From the NCBI GenBank assembly GCA_003339605.1, contig QOVW01000068.1:1-47842 (forward strand): a stretch of DNA of 47,842 nt, given 5' to 3'. This DNA comes from Spirobacillus cienkowskii (GTDB taxonomy: Bacteria; Bdellovibrionota_B; Oligoflexia; Silvanigrellales; Silvanigrellaceae). How positions within the stretch are numbered: the stretch's first letter is position 1; the number at the start of each line of letters is the position of its first letter. A program made the translations under genes and the position numbers. Below are positions 8,606-17,217 of the stretch, one piece after another. Below the pieces are notes generated by a model. It was not told the origin of the DNA and made no database searches. It saw nothing but the letters and a program-made list of their open reading frames with translations.

Positions 8606-9640
8606 ATGAGCTCAAAATTTGATGAAAACCAAACACCTTCTTCAGGCCGTTTTCGTACAATAATCAATTTCTTAAAAACAGTATTTGCTACAATTGGTGC
8701 TATTTCTGTAACACTATTTATTTTATTTATACTCACAATAGGCTTTGCTTTATACTCTTTTTCATCAGGAATAAAATCAATTTCCTCTTTTAACAAAACA
8801 CTTTCAAAAACGGGGCATTCTTTTGTTGTTCCAACTACAAATTCACATTACATTGCTGGTATTCAATTAAATGGCGAAATCAATACAACGTTGTCTTCAA
8901 TAATAATTGAAAAACTAGAAACAGCAAAAAATGATAAAAATGCAATTGGTATTTTATTAGAAGTCAATAGCCCTGGCGGCTCTGTTGTGGCAAGCCAAGA
9001 AATATATGACACAATCAAAAGCATCAATACTCAAAAACCTGTTGTGGCATATGTCAGAGATATGGCAGCAAGTGGTGCTTATTACTCAAGCGCTTCGTCG
9101 GCAAAAATCATTGCAAATAGAGGAAGCTTGATTGGCAGTATTGGGGTTATCATGAATGGGTTTGAAGCAGACAAATTACTTCAATTTTTAAAAATCAATC
9201 CCGTAGTCATTAAAACTGGCTCTCTTAAAGATACCGGATCCCCCGCCCGCCCTATGACAGAAAAAGATAAGCAATATTTACAAGAACTTATTGAAGAAAC
9301 GCGAATTCAGTTTGTAGATGATATTAAATCTGCTCGCAAAACAACAGACAGTGCCATGAAATATATGTCTGATGGGCGCGTTATTCTTGCGCCACAAGCG
9401 TTAAATTTAAAACTGATTGATGCCATAGGAACAAAAAGTCAAGCAGCCACTGAAGTTGCAACACTCGCAAAGCAAAGCATAACTCCTCAAGTGATATATT
9501 ACGATGATTTACAAAGTTTTTCTGATTTTCTTTCTCTCAAAATGGCAAATCAACTCTCGATTTTAACAAAAGAAGTTTTGAGCGAACGGTACTCGATTTC
9601 AAAGCAACAATCGTTAAAAATACCAACTGCAGAATATTAA
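8606..9640 (+). CDS. sppA: Signal peptide peptidase SppA (short form)
   Basis: One membrane helix at residues 25-52 anchors a peptidase S49 domain. The catalytic dyad is visible: nucleophile Ser156 in RDMAASGAYY, and general base Lys208 in KTGSLKDTGSP. Other family marks are LLEVNSPGGSV at 117-127 and GSLIGSIGVI at 173-182. At 344 residues it is the short single-domain form found in many bacteria, which degrades signal-peptide remnants in the membrane. It has a weak AAAGG site before ATG 8606. It is convergent with the YggT gene, with one base between stop codons. Confidence 0.93.
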   Translation: MSSKFDENQTPSSGRFRTIINFLKTVFATIGAISVTLFILFILTIGFALYSFSSGIKSISSFNKTLSKTGHSFVVPTTNSHYIAGIQLNGEINTTLSSIIIEKLETAKNDKNAIGILLEVNSPGGSVVASQEIYDTIKSINTQKPVVAYVRDMAASGAYYSSASSAKIIANRGSLIGSIGVIMNGFEADKLLQFLKINPVVIKTGSLKDTGSPARPMTEKDKQYLQELIEETRIQFVDDIKSARKTTDSAMKYMSDGRVILAPQALNLKLIDAIGTKSQAATEVATLAKQSITPQVIYYDDLQSFSDFLSLKMANQLSILTKEVLSERYSISKQQSLKIPTAEY

Positions 9641-9641
9641 A

Positions 9642-9941
9642 TTAAACATAAAAACCAAGATGCGCTGCAATCGTTTGAATCGCAATCATTAAACTTCCTA
9701 TCGACAAAATTAGAACAACAGGTGACAGATCATAATACCCCTGTTGACTTCTCACTAAAAGTCGTGGAAATTTTCGTGTTATATAACGACACGGAGGAAG
9801 AGTGATTGCATTTAAAAAACCGACAATAGGATTTAGCGGATTTGCTCCCACCAAACTTAAAACCCCAGAAATAATTAGAGTTAACATATAGAAATATAAA
9901 AGATAATATGCAATTTTAAAAAAAATTTCAATGAGTATCAT
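9642..9941 (-). CDS. YggT family membrane protein
   Basis: This 99-residue protein has an N-terminal hydrophobic helix with the segment LLYFYMLTLIISGVLSLVG, a loop ending NPIVGFLNAITLPPCRYI, and a second hydrophobic helix after DLSPVVLILSIG. That is the single-repeat YggT/YlmG pattern (NP-x-x-x-x-x-x-x-x-T-x-P, then D-x-SP). These proteins are linked to cell division, shape or osmotic functions; the exact role is unknown. The ATG has a strong GGGGAG site seven bases upstream. Confidence 0.85.
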   Translation of the reverse strand: MILIEIFFKIAYYLLYFYMLTLIISGVLSLVGANPLNPIVGFLNAITLPPCRYITRKFPRLLVRSQQGYYDLSPVVLILSIGSLMIAIQTIAAHLGFYV

Positions 9942-10105
9942 AACTCTCCCCTGGAGAAAAATCTAACAGAATATAAACAAAAGTATTCTAATAAATAATT
10001 GGCAAACATTAAAGCAAAAATTATACAGTCAAATTCAATAAATATAGATTTTTACTTTAGCACCGAAAAGCTTAACGTCAGTTTCTATTTAAAAGGTATA
10101 AGCCA

Positions 10106-11110
10106 GTGAAAAACGCAAATATAGTGCTACCTCCAAAAACTATCGTCGTGCAAGAAGGGGACGAAACAAAAGGAATTTATGTTATCCAAGAAGGAAAGGT
10201 AGAACTATTTAAAATTATAGAGGGGTTTGAAATTTCTTTAGGAGAAATTTCAAAGGGTCAAATCATTGGCTTAAGCTCTTTAATTAACAGAGAAAGACAC
10301 ATTGTGACTGCCAGAACTGTGGTTCAAACAGTCACACTTTTTTATCCTGTAGAAACAATTATACCTTTTTTTAATGAAGTAAATCCCATTGTGAGCATTT
10401 TTATTAAGTCGGCTTCAGAAAGAGTGAAGTACTTTTCACAGCAACTGATCGAAACAAAAAAGAACGAAAAAAAACTTATTAAAACGACTGGTTCACCACA
10501 TCAACATGCTTCGCAACTTGCATACCTTCTAGCTGGATTTATCCGTCAAGGCACGATTGAACATGACGACAACAAAATTTATCCTTTAAAATCTTTTTTA
10601 ATCAATGCAGAATTAATTCTAAATAAGAAGTTTGATTATTTAGAAAAAATGTTTAACTTATTTTCATCTGGTGGGTTAATTAAGATCGTATTTGATAAAA
10701 AATATGGGAATATTATTTTAAAACCAAACCCCCAATTAATAGAAGACTTTGCTGTTTACTCTGCTTCAATCGCCAAAAAAGGGATTGGAGGATTTATTCC
10801 AATTAAAAGTCACAAATGGATAAGTGGTCTCATTCGCATAAATAGGCGTTATAAAGAAAGCGAAGGCGTATTTTTAAAACAAACTTTTCCTGGACTGATT
10901 GGTAAAGAGCTTGGTCGCAACGATGGCGAAGAAATAATGATTCAACTGCTCTCTTTAAAACTTGTTCATGAAAAAGGAATCGATCAGCAAAACATGAAAA
11001 TTATCCTCAATGCCTCACAACTGCAAAAAAGAGTAATTTTCGAAAGTATTTCTCGAGGCGTTAATGACATTGACAAAATAACGACCCCAGAAAAAAAGAC
11101 CACCGAATAA
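10106..11110 (+). CDS. cNMP-binding-fold regulator, paralog A of CheV cassette
   Basis: Residues 8-105 form a CAP/cyclic-nucleotide-binding fold (VVQEGDETKGIYVIQEGKVEL, then the GQIIGLSSL and TARTVVQ segments). About 220 unrecognised residues follow. There is no CRP-type helix-turn-helix. The phosphate-binding cassette is degenerate: the usual GE before the arginine is replaced by GLSS, so ligand binding is doubtful. The C-terminal part is shared with the gene at 12183, including HxHxxQLAxLL at 132-142, LNKxFxYLEK, WxSxLxRI, GRxDGE and VFESI. The start is GTG 10106 with AAAAGG ten bases upstream. The gene lies just before cheV. The function is unknown; a sensory input to chemotaxis-like signalling is inferred from context. 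Confidence 0.75.
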   Translation: MKNANIVLPPKTIVVQEGDETKGIYVIQEGKVELFKIIEGFEISLGEISKGQIIGLSSLINRERHIVTARTVVQTVTLFYPVETIIPFFNEVNPIVSIFIKSASERVKYFSQQLIETKKNEKKLIKTTGSPHQHASQLAYLLAGFIRQGTIEHDDNKIYPLKSFLINAELILNKKFDYLEKMFNLFSSGGLIKIVFDKKYGNIILKPNPQLIEDFAVYSASIAKKGIGGFIPIKSHKWISGLIRINRRYKESEGVFLKQTFPGLIGKELGRNDGEEIMIQLLSLKLVHEKGIDQQNMKIILNASQLQKRVIFESISRGVNDIDKITTPEKKTTE

Positions 11111-11147
11111 TTTGCCCAACTCTAGAAATAAATTGAAGTTCCGATAC

Positions 11148-11170
11148 AAGCTATTAGCCAAATAGCTTTT
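11148..11170 (+). terminator. Weak hairpin with T tract between paralog A and cheV
   Basis: AAGCTAT and ATAGCTT form a seven-pair stem around a seven-base loop, with TTTT at its 3' end. It sits about 40 bases after paralog A and ends just before the cheV ribosome site (GGGAG). It could be a weak terminator or an attenuator that separates expression of the two genes. The stem is AT-rich, so termination would be inefficient. Confidence 0.4.
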
Positions 11171-11181
11171 AGGGAGTCAAC

Positions 11182-12186
11182 GTGGTTAATATCGGCAGAC
11201 CTATGTTTCAAGTAGGTAGCAACATCTTTGAGCTTATTGAATTTACAGTAACAAAGACCAACGCATCGCCGTCTTTTGACCGTAAAACACCTATTCTTTA
11301 TGGCGTTAATGTTGCCAAAGTGAGAGAAGTGATCCGTTTGCCAACAATTGTCCCTTGTTTAACAAGTACCCCCGAAGTTTTAGGTGTTTTTAACCTGAGA
11401 GGCGCTCCCATCCCCGCAATCCACCTTGCAAAAGCCTTAGGCTATAATGAAGAAGTTGTGACACCTTCAAGTCAAGTCATTGTGACAGAGTTTTCGAGTC
11501 GCAAAGCAGGTTTTGTTGTTGCAGGAACTCGGCGTATCCGTAGAGTCAGTTGGGACAAAGTCTTGCCACCAACAAGCGATGCATTCAATACAATCACAGG
11601 AATGATGCTTATTGAAAATCAAGATTTTATTTTTATCTTAGACTTTGAAAGAATTCTTTTAGATATAGAAGCGAGAAGCGGTGGCCAAGGAACCTCTTCG
11701 TTTGCGATAGAAAGTTCAATGCCTTTACCAAATTCCTTAAATGGTACTGCGCCAGCTGTTGGAGCTCCAATAAACTCAAAAAGACCTCTGATTATGGTTG
11801 TCGACGATTCACCAACTGCAAGAAGAGCAATATGCGAATTGTTACGGAGTATGCAGCTTGATATTATTGAATACACAAACGCCGAAACAGCATGGCGCGA
11901 ACTGAGTACCTGTGAAGACGGGTCTGATTTGAGCAAAGTGCAGCTGATTGTAAGCGATGTAGAAATGCCCAAACTCGATGGATATTCATTTGTCAAACGC
12001 ATTCGTGGCCACGAAAAACTCAAAAAAATGCCTGTTATTTTACACTCTAGTCTTACGGGTGATGTCAATCGCGATAGAGCAAAACAAGCAGGCGCAGACG
12101 CCTATGTTGGCAAGCTCAATCGGAAAGAAATTATTGAAGCACTGAAAGCAGCCTTACCACCTACCTGGAATGGAGCGTCATCATGA
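11182..12186 (+). CDS. cheV: Chemotaxis protein CheV (CheW-REC fusion)
   Basis: Residues 35-165 are a CheW domain (EVLGVFNLRGAPIPAIHLAK at about 65-84). After a linker, residues 202-325 are a response-regulator receiver domain. The acidic pair D208/D209, phospho-acceptor D259 (VSDVEMP), the Ser289/Ser290 position and K311 are all present, so it should be phosphorylated. CheV couples receptors to CheA and helps adaptation. The start is GTG 11182 with GGGAG upstream. Its stop overlaps the next start as ATGA, so the downstream cNMP-fold gene is translationally coupled. No CheA is in the window. Confidence 0.92.
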   Translation: MVNIGRPMFQVGSNIFELIEFTVTKTNASPSFDRKTPILYGVNVAKVREVIRLPTIVPCLTSTPEVLGVFNLRGAPIPAIHLAKALGYNEEVVTPSSQVIVTEFSSRKAGFVVAGTRRIRRVSWDKVLPPTSDAFNTITGMMLIENQDFIFILDFERILLDIEARSGGQGTSSFAIESSMPLPNSLNGTAPAVGAPINSKRPLIMVVDDSPTARRAICELLRSMQLDIIEYTNAETAWRELSTCEDGSDLSKVQLIVSDVEMPKLDGYSFVKRIRGHEKLKKMPVILHSSLTGDVNRDRAKQAGADAYVGKLNRKEIIEALKAALPPTWNGASS

Positions 12187-13148
12187 CGGCTCCAGACACT
12201 CTAACCTTCGCCCCAGAACAGGTTATTTTTAATGAGGGCGATAAATCTGATGGCATTTATCTGGTTCAAGAAGGTGAAATAGAAGTGTATCGTGTTCGTG
12301 AAAATATGCCTATTATATTAGGAAAACTGGTGGCTGGTGAAGTCCTTGGGACGTTAACAATTTTTTCTAATGAAACTCGTAAAGCATCTGCCCGTGCTCT
12401 CAAACAGACAACATTAGTTTTTTACCAAAACTCTGGAATGAGTGAATCTTTTAAAAATTTGCCAGGCTGGTGCCAAGCTGTCATTAAAGATGCACTAAGA
12501 CGTTTAAACCACGTGAATAATTTGCTGACCGAAACAAAGATCCATGAAAAAAACTTATTGCGAAGCATTGGCACATCGCATCATCACTCTGCACAATTGG
12601 CTTTTTTGCTATCGAGCTATGTAAAAAAAAATAGCCTAAAAAATGATGTCAATGTATCAATTTATCCTACATCAGATTTTTTAATTTATGCAGAAAAAAT
12701 TTTGAATAAAGATTTTAATTATTTAGAAAAAATATACAAATCTTTTATAGAATATGGGCTCGTTAAAGAGGTTGATGACAAAAAATTTGGAACAATTCTG
12801 GTAAATCCTAATGAATCTATGATTCATGATTTTGCCGTTTTTTCTATTGATGTGGTAAAAAAAGGACTTAATTTTTTTACTCCAAAAAAATTTCATCCTT
12901 GGATGAGCGCGCTCACGCGTATTAGTCGTAAAAATAATAATTTAGAAAAATTTAAGAGAGCGGATCTCGCATTGTTGTTGCAAACAGAAGTTGGACGTCA
13001 AGATGGAGAATCATTACTCACACAAATGCTCGATCATAAAATTATTGCTGAACAAAATGGCGAAATTACTTTTTCTGTCCTAAAACTTCATAAAGCCGTT
13101 GTATTTGAAAGCTTAGTACGAAGTATTAAAGATATAAAACCAGCTTAA
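12183..13148 (+). CDS. cNMP-binding-fold regulator, paralog B of CheV cassette
   Basis: This protein has the same architecture as the one at 10106. A cNMP-like barrel covers residues 8-100 (FNEGDKSDGIYLVQEGEIEVY), followed by the same C-terminal domain of about 200 residues with SHHHSAQLAFLL, ILNKDFNYLEK, HPWMSALTRISR, EVGRQDGE and VFESLVRSIKD. The Glu expected in the nucleotide phosphate cassette is again missing (VLGTLTIFSN). The ATG overlaps the cheV stop by four bases, which is strong evidence for one functional unit. No DNA-binding helix-turn-helix is obvious. The gene is convergent with pstB, leaving ten bases between them. Its function is unknown. Confidence 0.75.
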   Translation: MTAPDTLTFAPEQVIFNEGDKSDGIYLVQEGEIEVYRVRENMPIILGKLVAGEVLGTLTIFSNETRKASARALKQTTLVFYQNSGMSESFKNLPGWCQAVIKDALRRLNHVNNLLTETKIHEKNLLRSIGTSHHHSAQLAFLLSSYVKKNSLKNDVNVSIYPTSDFLIYAEKILNKDFNYLEKIYKSFIEYGLVKEVDDKKFGTILVNPNESMIHDFAVFSIDVVKKGLNFFTPKKFHPWMSALTRISRKNNNLEKFKRADLALLLQTEVGRQDGESLLTQMLDHKIIAEQNGEITFSVLKLHKAVVFESLVRSIKDIKPA

Positions 13149-13158
13149 AATTTTATTC

Positions 13159-14019
13159 TTAACCAAACTTGCCATGAACATAATCAAGAGATTGTTTGTC
13201 TTTAGGGTTTGAGAAAAAGGTTTTTGTATCACTCGCTTCAATAATCTCACCCTGACTCATAAATACCGTATCGTCACTCGCACGCATCGCCTGTTGCATG
13301 TTGTGGGTGACCATCACAATGGTAAAATCTTTTTTGAGTTCAAAAAGCAACTGTTCAATTTTTTGCGTAGAAATTGGATCAAGAGCAGAACATGGCTCAT
13401 CGAGCAAAAGAATTTCTGGCTTAACTGCAATCGTGCGCGCAATACAGAGTCTTTGTTGTTGCCCACCAGAAAGTCCAAGTCCCGAATGATGAAGATGATC
13501 TTTGACTTCGTCCCACAATGCCGCAGCACGCAAAGCCCATTCAACGCGTTGTTGCAAATCTTTTTTACTCAAACGTTCGTGCATTTTGACTGCAAAAGAA
13601 ATATTTTCAAAAATAGACATAGGGAATGGCGTTGGTTTTTGAAATACCATACCAACTTTTGTCCGCAATTCATTGAGATCAACACTCGAATCAAGAATAT
13701 TTTTTCCTTGAATCAGAATATTTCCATAAGCTTTTTGTTCTGGATATAAGCTATAAATTCGATTAATTGTACGTAAAAGAGTGGATTTACCAGAGCCCGA
13801 TGGTCCTATCAATGCCGTGATTTTATTTTTTCGAAATGAAATATTAATATTTTTTAAGCGGTGCTTGTTGCCATAATAAAAGTTGAGATCTTCAATAGAA
13901 ATATGCGCACCCTCGCGAAGCACAACAAGATTATCTAAGTTGCTAGAAGAATCTGCAGCAGCATTTGCTGCCTTACCAGAATGTTTTGAGCATTGAAAAA
14001 TATTTGAAAAAAAGCTCAT
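13159..14019 (-). CDS. pstB: Phosphate ABC transporter ATP-binding protein PstB
   Basis: This is an ABC ATPase with Walker A GPSGSGKS at 72-79, Q-loop Q126 (VFQKPTPFP, typical of PstB), signature LSGGQQQR at 183-190, Walker B ILLLDEP around D207/E208, and switch His in MVTHN. It powers high-affinity phosphate uptake with PstS, PstC and PstA. An N-terminal extension of about 35 residues with an Ala/Ser-rich stretch precedes the usual start of the domain. Its ATG overlaps the pstA stop by four bases. No phoU follows; a convergent gene ends ten bases away. Confidence 0.96.
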   Translation of the reverse strand: MSFFSNIFQCSKHSGKAANAAADSSSNLDNLVVLREGAHISIEDLNFYYGNKHRLKNINISFRKNKITALIGPSGSGKSTLLRTINRIYSLYPEQKAYGNILIQGKNILDSSVDLNELRTKVGMVFQKPTPFPMSIFENISFAVKMHERLSKKDLQQRVEWALRAAALWDEVKDHLHHSGLGLSGGQQQRLCIARTIAVKPEILLLDEPCSALDPISTQKIEQLLFELKKDFTIVMVTHNMQQAMRASDDTVFMSQGEIIEASDTKTFFSNPKDKQSLDYVHGKFG

Positions 14020-14864
14020 GAGCGTTTTCCCCCAGCTTTAGAAAAAGAACGTGTTAAAATATTTAAAAATAATACAACAACAGTAATGAGCAACGCTCCA
14101 CCCCAAGCTAAATCTTGCCAATTATGGTAGGGACTCATCGCAAATTGATAAATTGTGACAGGTAAATTTGCGATAGGCTGACTGAGATTTGTACTCCAAA
14201 ACTGATTATTTAACGAAGTAAAGAGTAAAGGCGCTGTTTCTCCAGAAATACGCGCAATAGCAAGCAACACTCCTGTTAACATTCCCTGCCTTGAAGCACG
14301 CCAGGCAACATGGACAACAACGCGCCATTTGGGTAAACCCAATGCAATTGCAGCTTCTCGTAACTCATTGGGCACAAGATTTAACATGTCTTCAGCACTG
14401 CGCGTAATAATTGGACATGCAATCATTGCAAGCGAAATTGCACCTGCTAAAGCAGAATAATTCCCCATAGGATGCACGACAACGGTATATATAAACAAAC
14501 CAACAATTATAGAAGGAGCGCTCAGCCAAACGTCATTCACAAAACGAATAACAGATGCAATTTTACGGCCTCTTGCATACTCCGATAAAAATGTTGCTGC
14601 TAAAATACCCATTGGAGTGGCAACAATCACTGCCGCAACAGTAATAATAAAACTACCAAAAATTGCGTTTCTTAAACCTCCTCCAAGAGAATCTGGGGAC
14701 GGCGTGTCTTCAAGAAAAAAATCAACACTTATTGCAGGAAAACCATGAACAATAAGTGCATAAAAAATAGAACTTAAAATTGTGATTCCAAATAAAACAG
14801 ACGTTATACACAATAATGAAAAAGTTTTATTTGATAATTTTCTAACAAATTGCTTTCTTTTCAT
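14016..14864 (-). CDS. pstA: Phosphate ABC transporter permease PstA
   Basis: The 282-residue permease has six predicted membrane helices. It also has the EAA loop that contacts PstB ([22 protein letters not shown]). Other PstA marks are [13 protein letters not shown] near residue 60 and [12 protein letters not shown] near 205. It pairs with PstC to form the phosphate channel. ATG 14864 overlaps the pstC stop region, and its own stop overlaps pstB, as expected in a tight operon. Confidence 0.95.
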   Translation of the reverse strand: MKRKQFVRKLSNKTFSLLCITSVLFGITILSSIFYALIVHGFPAISVDFFLEDTPSPDSLGGGLRNAIFGSFIITVAAVIVATPMGILAATFLSEYARGRKIASVIRFVNDVWLSAPSIIVGLFIYTVVVHPMGNYSALAGAISLAMIACPIITRSAEDMLNLVPNELREAAIALGLPKWRVVVHVAWRASRQGMLTGVLLAIARISGETAPLLFTSLNNQFWSTNLSQPIANLPVTIYQFAMSPYHNWQDLAWGGALLITVVVLFLNILTRSFSKAGGKRS

Positions 14865-15784
14865 TATTTAGCTCCCGCCTTTTTTCTATCAATCCGAAGT
14901 AAAAATAATCGTGCGAAAGCCAGTATTAAAAAAGAAAGAACAAATAAAATCATTCCTAATTCTAATAAAGAAGCAGGATATAAAACTCCTGTTGCTTCGT
15001 TAAACTCATTGGCAATGGATGCCGAAATTGTTGTACCAGGCATAAAAAGAGACGTTGTTAGGAATTTAGAATTGCCAATCACAAAAGTAACAGCCATGGT
15101 TTCGCCAAGAGCTCTACCCAAGCCAAGCATAATACTACCAATCATCCCTTTGCGGACATAAGGAACAATAACCTTTCTCACAACTTCAAAGCGTGTTGCG
15201 CCCACTCCGTATGCAGCTTCTTTCAAAACAGCTGGAACAGAGCGAAACATGTCAATCAGAGTAGAAGAAATATAAGGAATAATCATAATTGCTAATATTA
15301 GACCTGCTGTAAAAATACCAATCCCTAATGGTGGACCACCAAAAAGATTATCGAGTATAGGAATACCCTGAACTGCATCAGAAATATAAGGTTGCACATA
15401 ATTTGATAAAAAAGGAGCGAGCACGAGCAATCCCCACATTCCATAAATAATGCTAGGAATTCCTGCCATCAGATCGATTAGAGTTCTTACAGTTTTGGAA
15501 ATTTTACCTTGCGACATTTCTGAAATAAACACAGCAATACCAAGGCTTAAAGGCACTCCTAACACCATCGCAATCAATGATGTCATCAATGTTCCGCACA
15601 CGGCACTCAAGGCTCCAAAATGACCTTGTACCGGATCCCATGCATCACTTGTTAAAAAGTGAAATCCAAATGCTTGAATTGAAGGATAACTTGCCACACA
15701 AAGTGAAAATAACACACAAATAAGCAACAAGAATGCAAACCAAGCAAAAAACCTTGTCAGATTTGAAAAAAGTAAGTCTCCCAA
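14864..15784 (-). CDS. pstC: Phosphate ABC transporter permease PstC
   Basis: This inner-membrane permease has six or seven helices and the PstC pattern: AFGFHFLTSDAWDP near residue 40, GIPSIIYGMWGL in the middle, EAAYGVGATRFEVVRKVI as the EAA loop, and GRALGETMAV. I chose TTG 15784 because AGGAG lies six bases before it, which gives 306 residues. The frame stays open to a TTG at 15835, but that start would overlap the pstS coding end and has no ribosome site. Confidence 0.93.
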   Translation of the reverse strand: MGDLLFSNLTRFFAWFAFLLLICVLFSLCVASYPSIQAFGFHFLTSDAWDPVQGHFGALSAVCGTLMTSLIAMVLGVPLSLGIAVFISEMSQGKISKTVRTLIDLMAGIPSIIYGMWGLLVLAPFLSNYVQPYISDAVQGIPILDNLFGGPPLGIGIFTAGLILAIMIIPYISSTLIDMFRSVPAVLKEAAYGVGATRFEVVRKVIVPYVRKGMIGSIMLGLGRALGETMAVTFVIGNSKFLTTSLFMPGTTISASIANEFNEATGVLYPASLLELGMILFVLSFLILAFARLFLLRIDRKKAGAK

Positions 15785-15822
15785 AACGGCACTCCTAAAA
15801 ACTTGAAAACAGAAATTACAGA

Positions 15823-16932
15823 CTATAAATCCCAAAGGGAACTTTTATCTTTTAAAGATTTTATTTCTTTTGACCAGTTTTTTTCGATGAGTTTTACAGT
15901 TTTTTCAGGAATTGGAATATAATCTAAAGACTCAGCTGTCTCTGCACCCTTTGTAAAAGCATAATGAAAAAATTTTAAGACATCTTTTCCAATACTTGCA
16001 TTTTCTTGTTGTTTTGCAATTAAAATAAACGTAGCCGCTGTAATTGGCCACGACGCAGCACCATTTTGATTTGCAAGCAAAACACCCATTCCAGAAGTTT
16101 TTTCCCATTCCGCATTGAGCGCTGCTGCTTGAAAAGAATGACGAAACGCCTGACTGACTTTCTTATCATCAGCAAATTCACTTTCTGTAAGATGTGGAAC
16201 CAGCTTTCCTTCTGCATTAAACATTCTTGTCCAAGCCATTTTATTTTGCAGTGCATAGGCATATTCTACATAACCAATTGCTCCGGGCGCACGTTTTACC
16301 ATGTTTGTGACGCCTTCATTACCTTTACCTCCAACTCCCATAATTGAGCTAGACCAAGAGATCGCGGTACCCGATCCTGATTTCCAAATGCTTGGAGCTG
16401 ATTTTTCTAGAAAATAGGTAAAATTATAAGTAGTCCCGGAAGCATCTGAACGATAAACCACTATAATTCCCTTGTTTGGAAGAGTCACATGAGGATTGAG
16501 TTCAGCAATGCGCTTGTCATTCCAGTTTTTGATCTGGCCGCTATAAATTTCTGCTAAGGTTTGTGCATTTAAAATAAGCTGACCTTGAGAAACACCTTGA
16601 ATATTGGTAATAATAACAATACCGCCAATCACGGCTGGAAACTGCGTTAATCCTTTTGTTTCAAGATCTTCAGAATTTAATGGCATGTCTGTTGCACCAA
16701 AATCAACTATCTTACCTTGGATTTGTTTAATCCCAGCCCCTGAGCCTGTAGATTGGTAATTGATCTTAACACCAGTCTCATTCTTGTATTGAGAAGCCCA
16801 CTTATAAAGAACAGGGGCAATAAAACTAGAGCCAGCACCAGTAATAAGGTTAGAAGCCTTTGCCACAAAACTTATAAATACACAGCTCAGTATTGCTAAA
16901 ACGCAAACCAGCCGGCCAAGGCTAAAACGCAT
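15823..16932 (-). CDS. pstS: Periplasmic phosphate-binding protein PstS
   Basis: A signal peptide (LVCVLAILSCVFISFVAKA) precedes the phosphate-binding domain. It opens with LITGAGSSFIAPVLYKWA and has INYQSTGSGAGIKQI, VDFGATDMPL, VVYRSDASGTTYNFTYFL and GSGTAISW, the loops that bind phosphate in this family. ATG 16932 has AAGGAG eight bases upstream, so I prefer it to a TTG ten codons earlier. It is the first gene of pstSCAB. Upstream repeats look like a Pho box. Confidence 0.95.
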   Translation of the reverse strand: MRFSLGRLVCVLAILSCVFISFVAKASNLITGAGSSFIAPVLYKWASQYKNETGVKINYQSTGSGAGIKQIQGKIVDFGATDMPLNSEDLETKGLTQFPAVIGGIVIITNIQGVSQGQLILNAQTLAEIYSGQIKNWNDKRIAELNPHVTLPNKGIIVVYRSDASGTTYNFTYFLEKSAPSIWKSGSGTAISWSSSIMGVGGKGNEGVTNMVKRAPGAIGYVEYAYALQNKMAWTRMFNAEGKLVPHLTESEFADDKKVSQAFRHSFQAAALNAEWEKTSGMGVLLANQNGAASWPITAATFILIAKQQENASIGKDVLKFFHYAFTKGAETAESLDYIPIPEKTVKLIEKNWSKEIKSLKDKSSLWDL

Positions 16933-17094
16933 AAAAACTGCTCCTTTAACTTTATACAACAAAAACGCAACATCGATTTAGGCCATCCCGTTACGTGCAT
17001 AAAGCGTTAATTCATTTATATCTAAATTTGTAGGAGATTATTGTTAAAATAATTTGGCAATTGAACTGGTCTATCGAAAAAACGCCATCAAATA

Positions 17095-17123
17095 GACACA
17101 AATTTGTCACAACTTCATCGCAG
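17095..17123 (-). promoter_or_regulatory. Possible Pho-box array upstream of pstS
   Basis: Read on the minus strand, seven-base units CTGCGAT, TTGTGAC and TTGTGTC follow one another with four-base AT-containing spacers (GAAG, AAAT), giving an 11-base period. That is the layout of PhoB sites (CTGTCAT repeated every 11 bases), with an imperfect consensus match. It lies about 160 bases before the pstS start, in the right direction. The same DNA contains the palindrome ACAAATTTGT, so a different regulator is possible. Confidence 0.4.
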
Positions 17124-17217
17124 TTGATTGCTTTGCTTCAATTGTCAAACAAAAGTAATTTGCTATAGTTCACAATTGTCAAGAAATTTATCATTTTCTT
17201 TAAAAAGGAGCATAAAT

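Noticed and set aside
11619-12068. 149-residue open frame on the minus strand inside cheV
   Set aside because: No ribosome site and no domain; the plus-strand CheV reading is complete and its receiver domain is conserved.
13294-13749. 151-residue open frame on the plus strand inside pstB
   Set aside because: It is antisense to the complete ATPase gene and has no family pattern.
17128-17217. N-terminal extension of the DUF71-like protein
   Set aside because: TTG 17218 has AAGGAG at proper spacing, and the extension has no family similarity.
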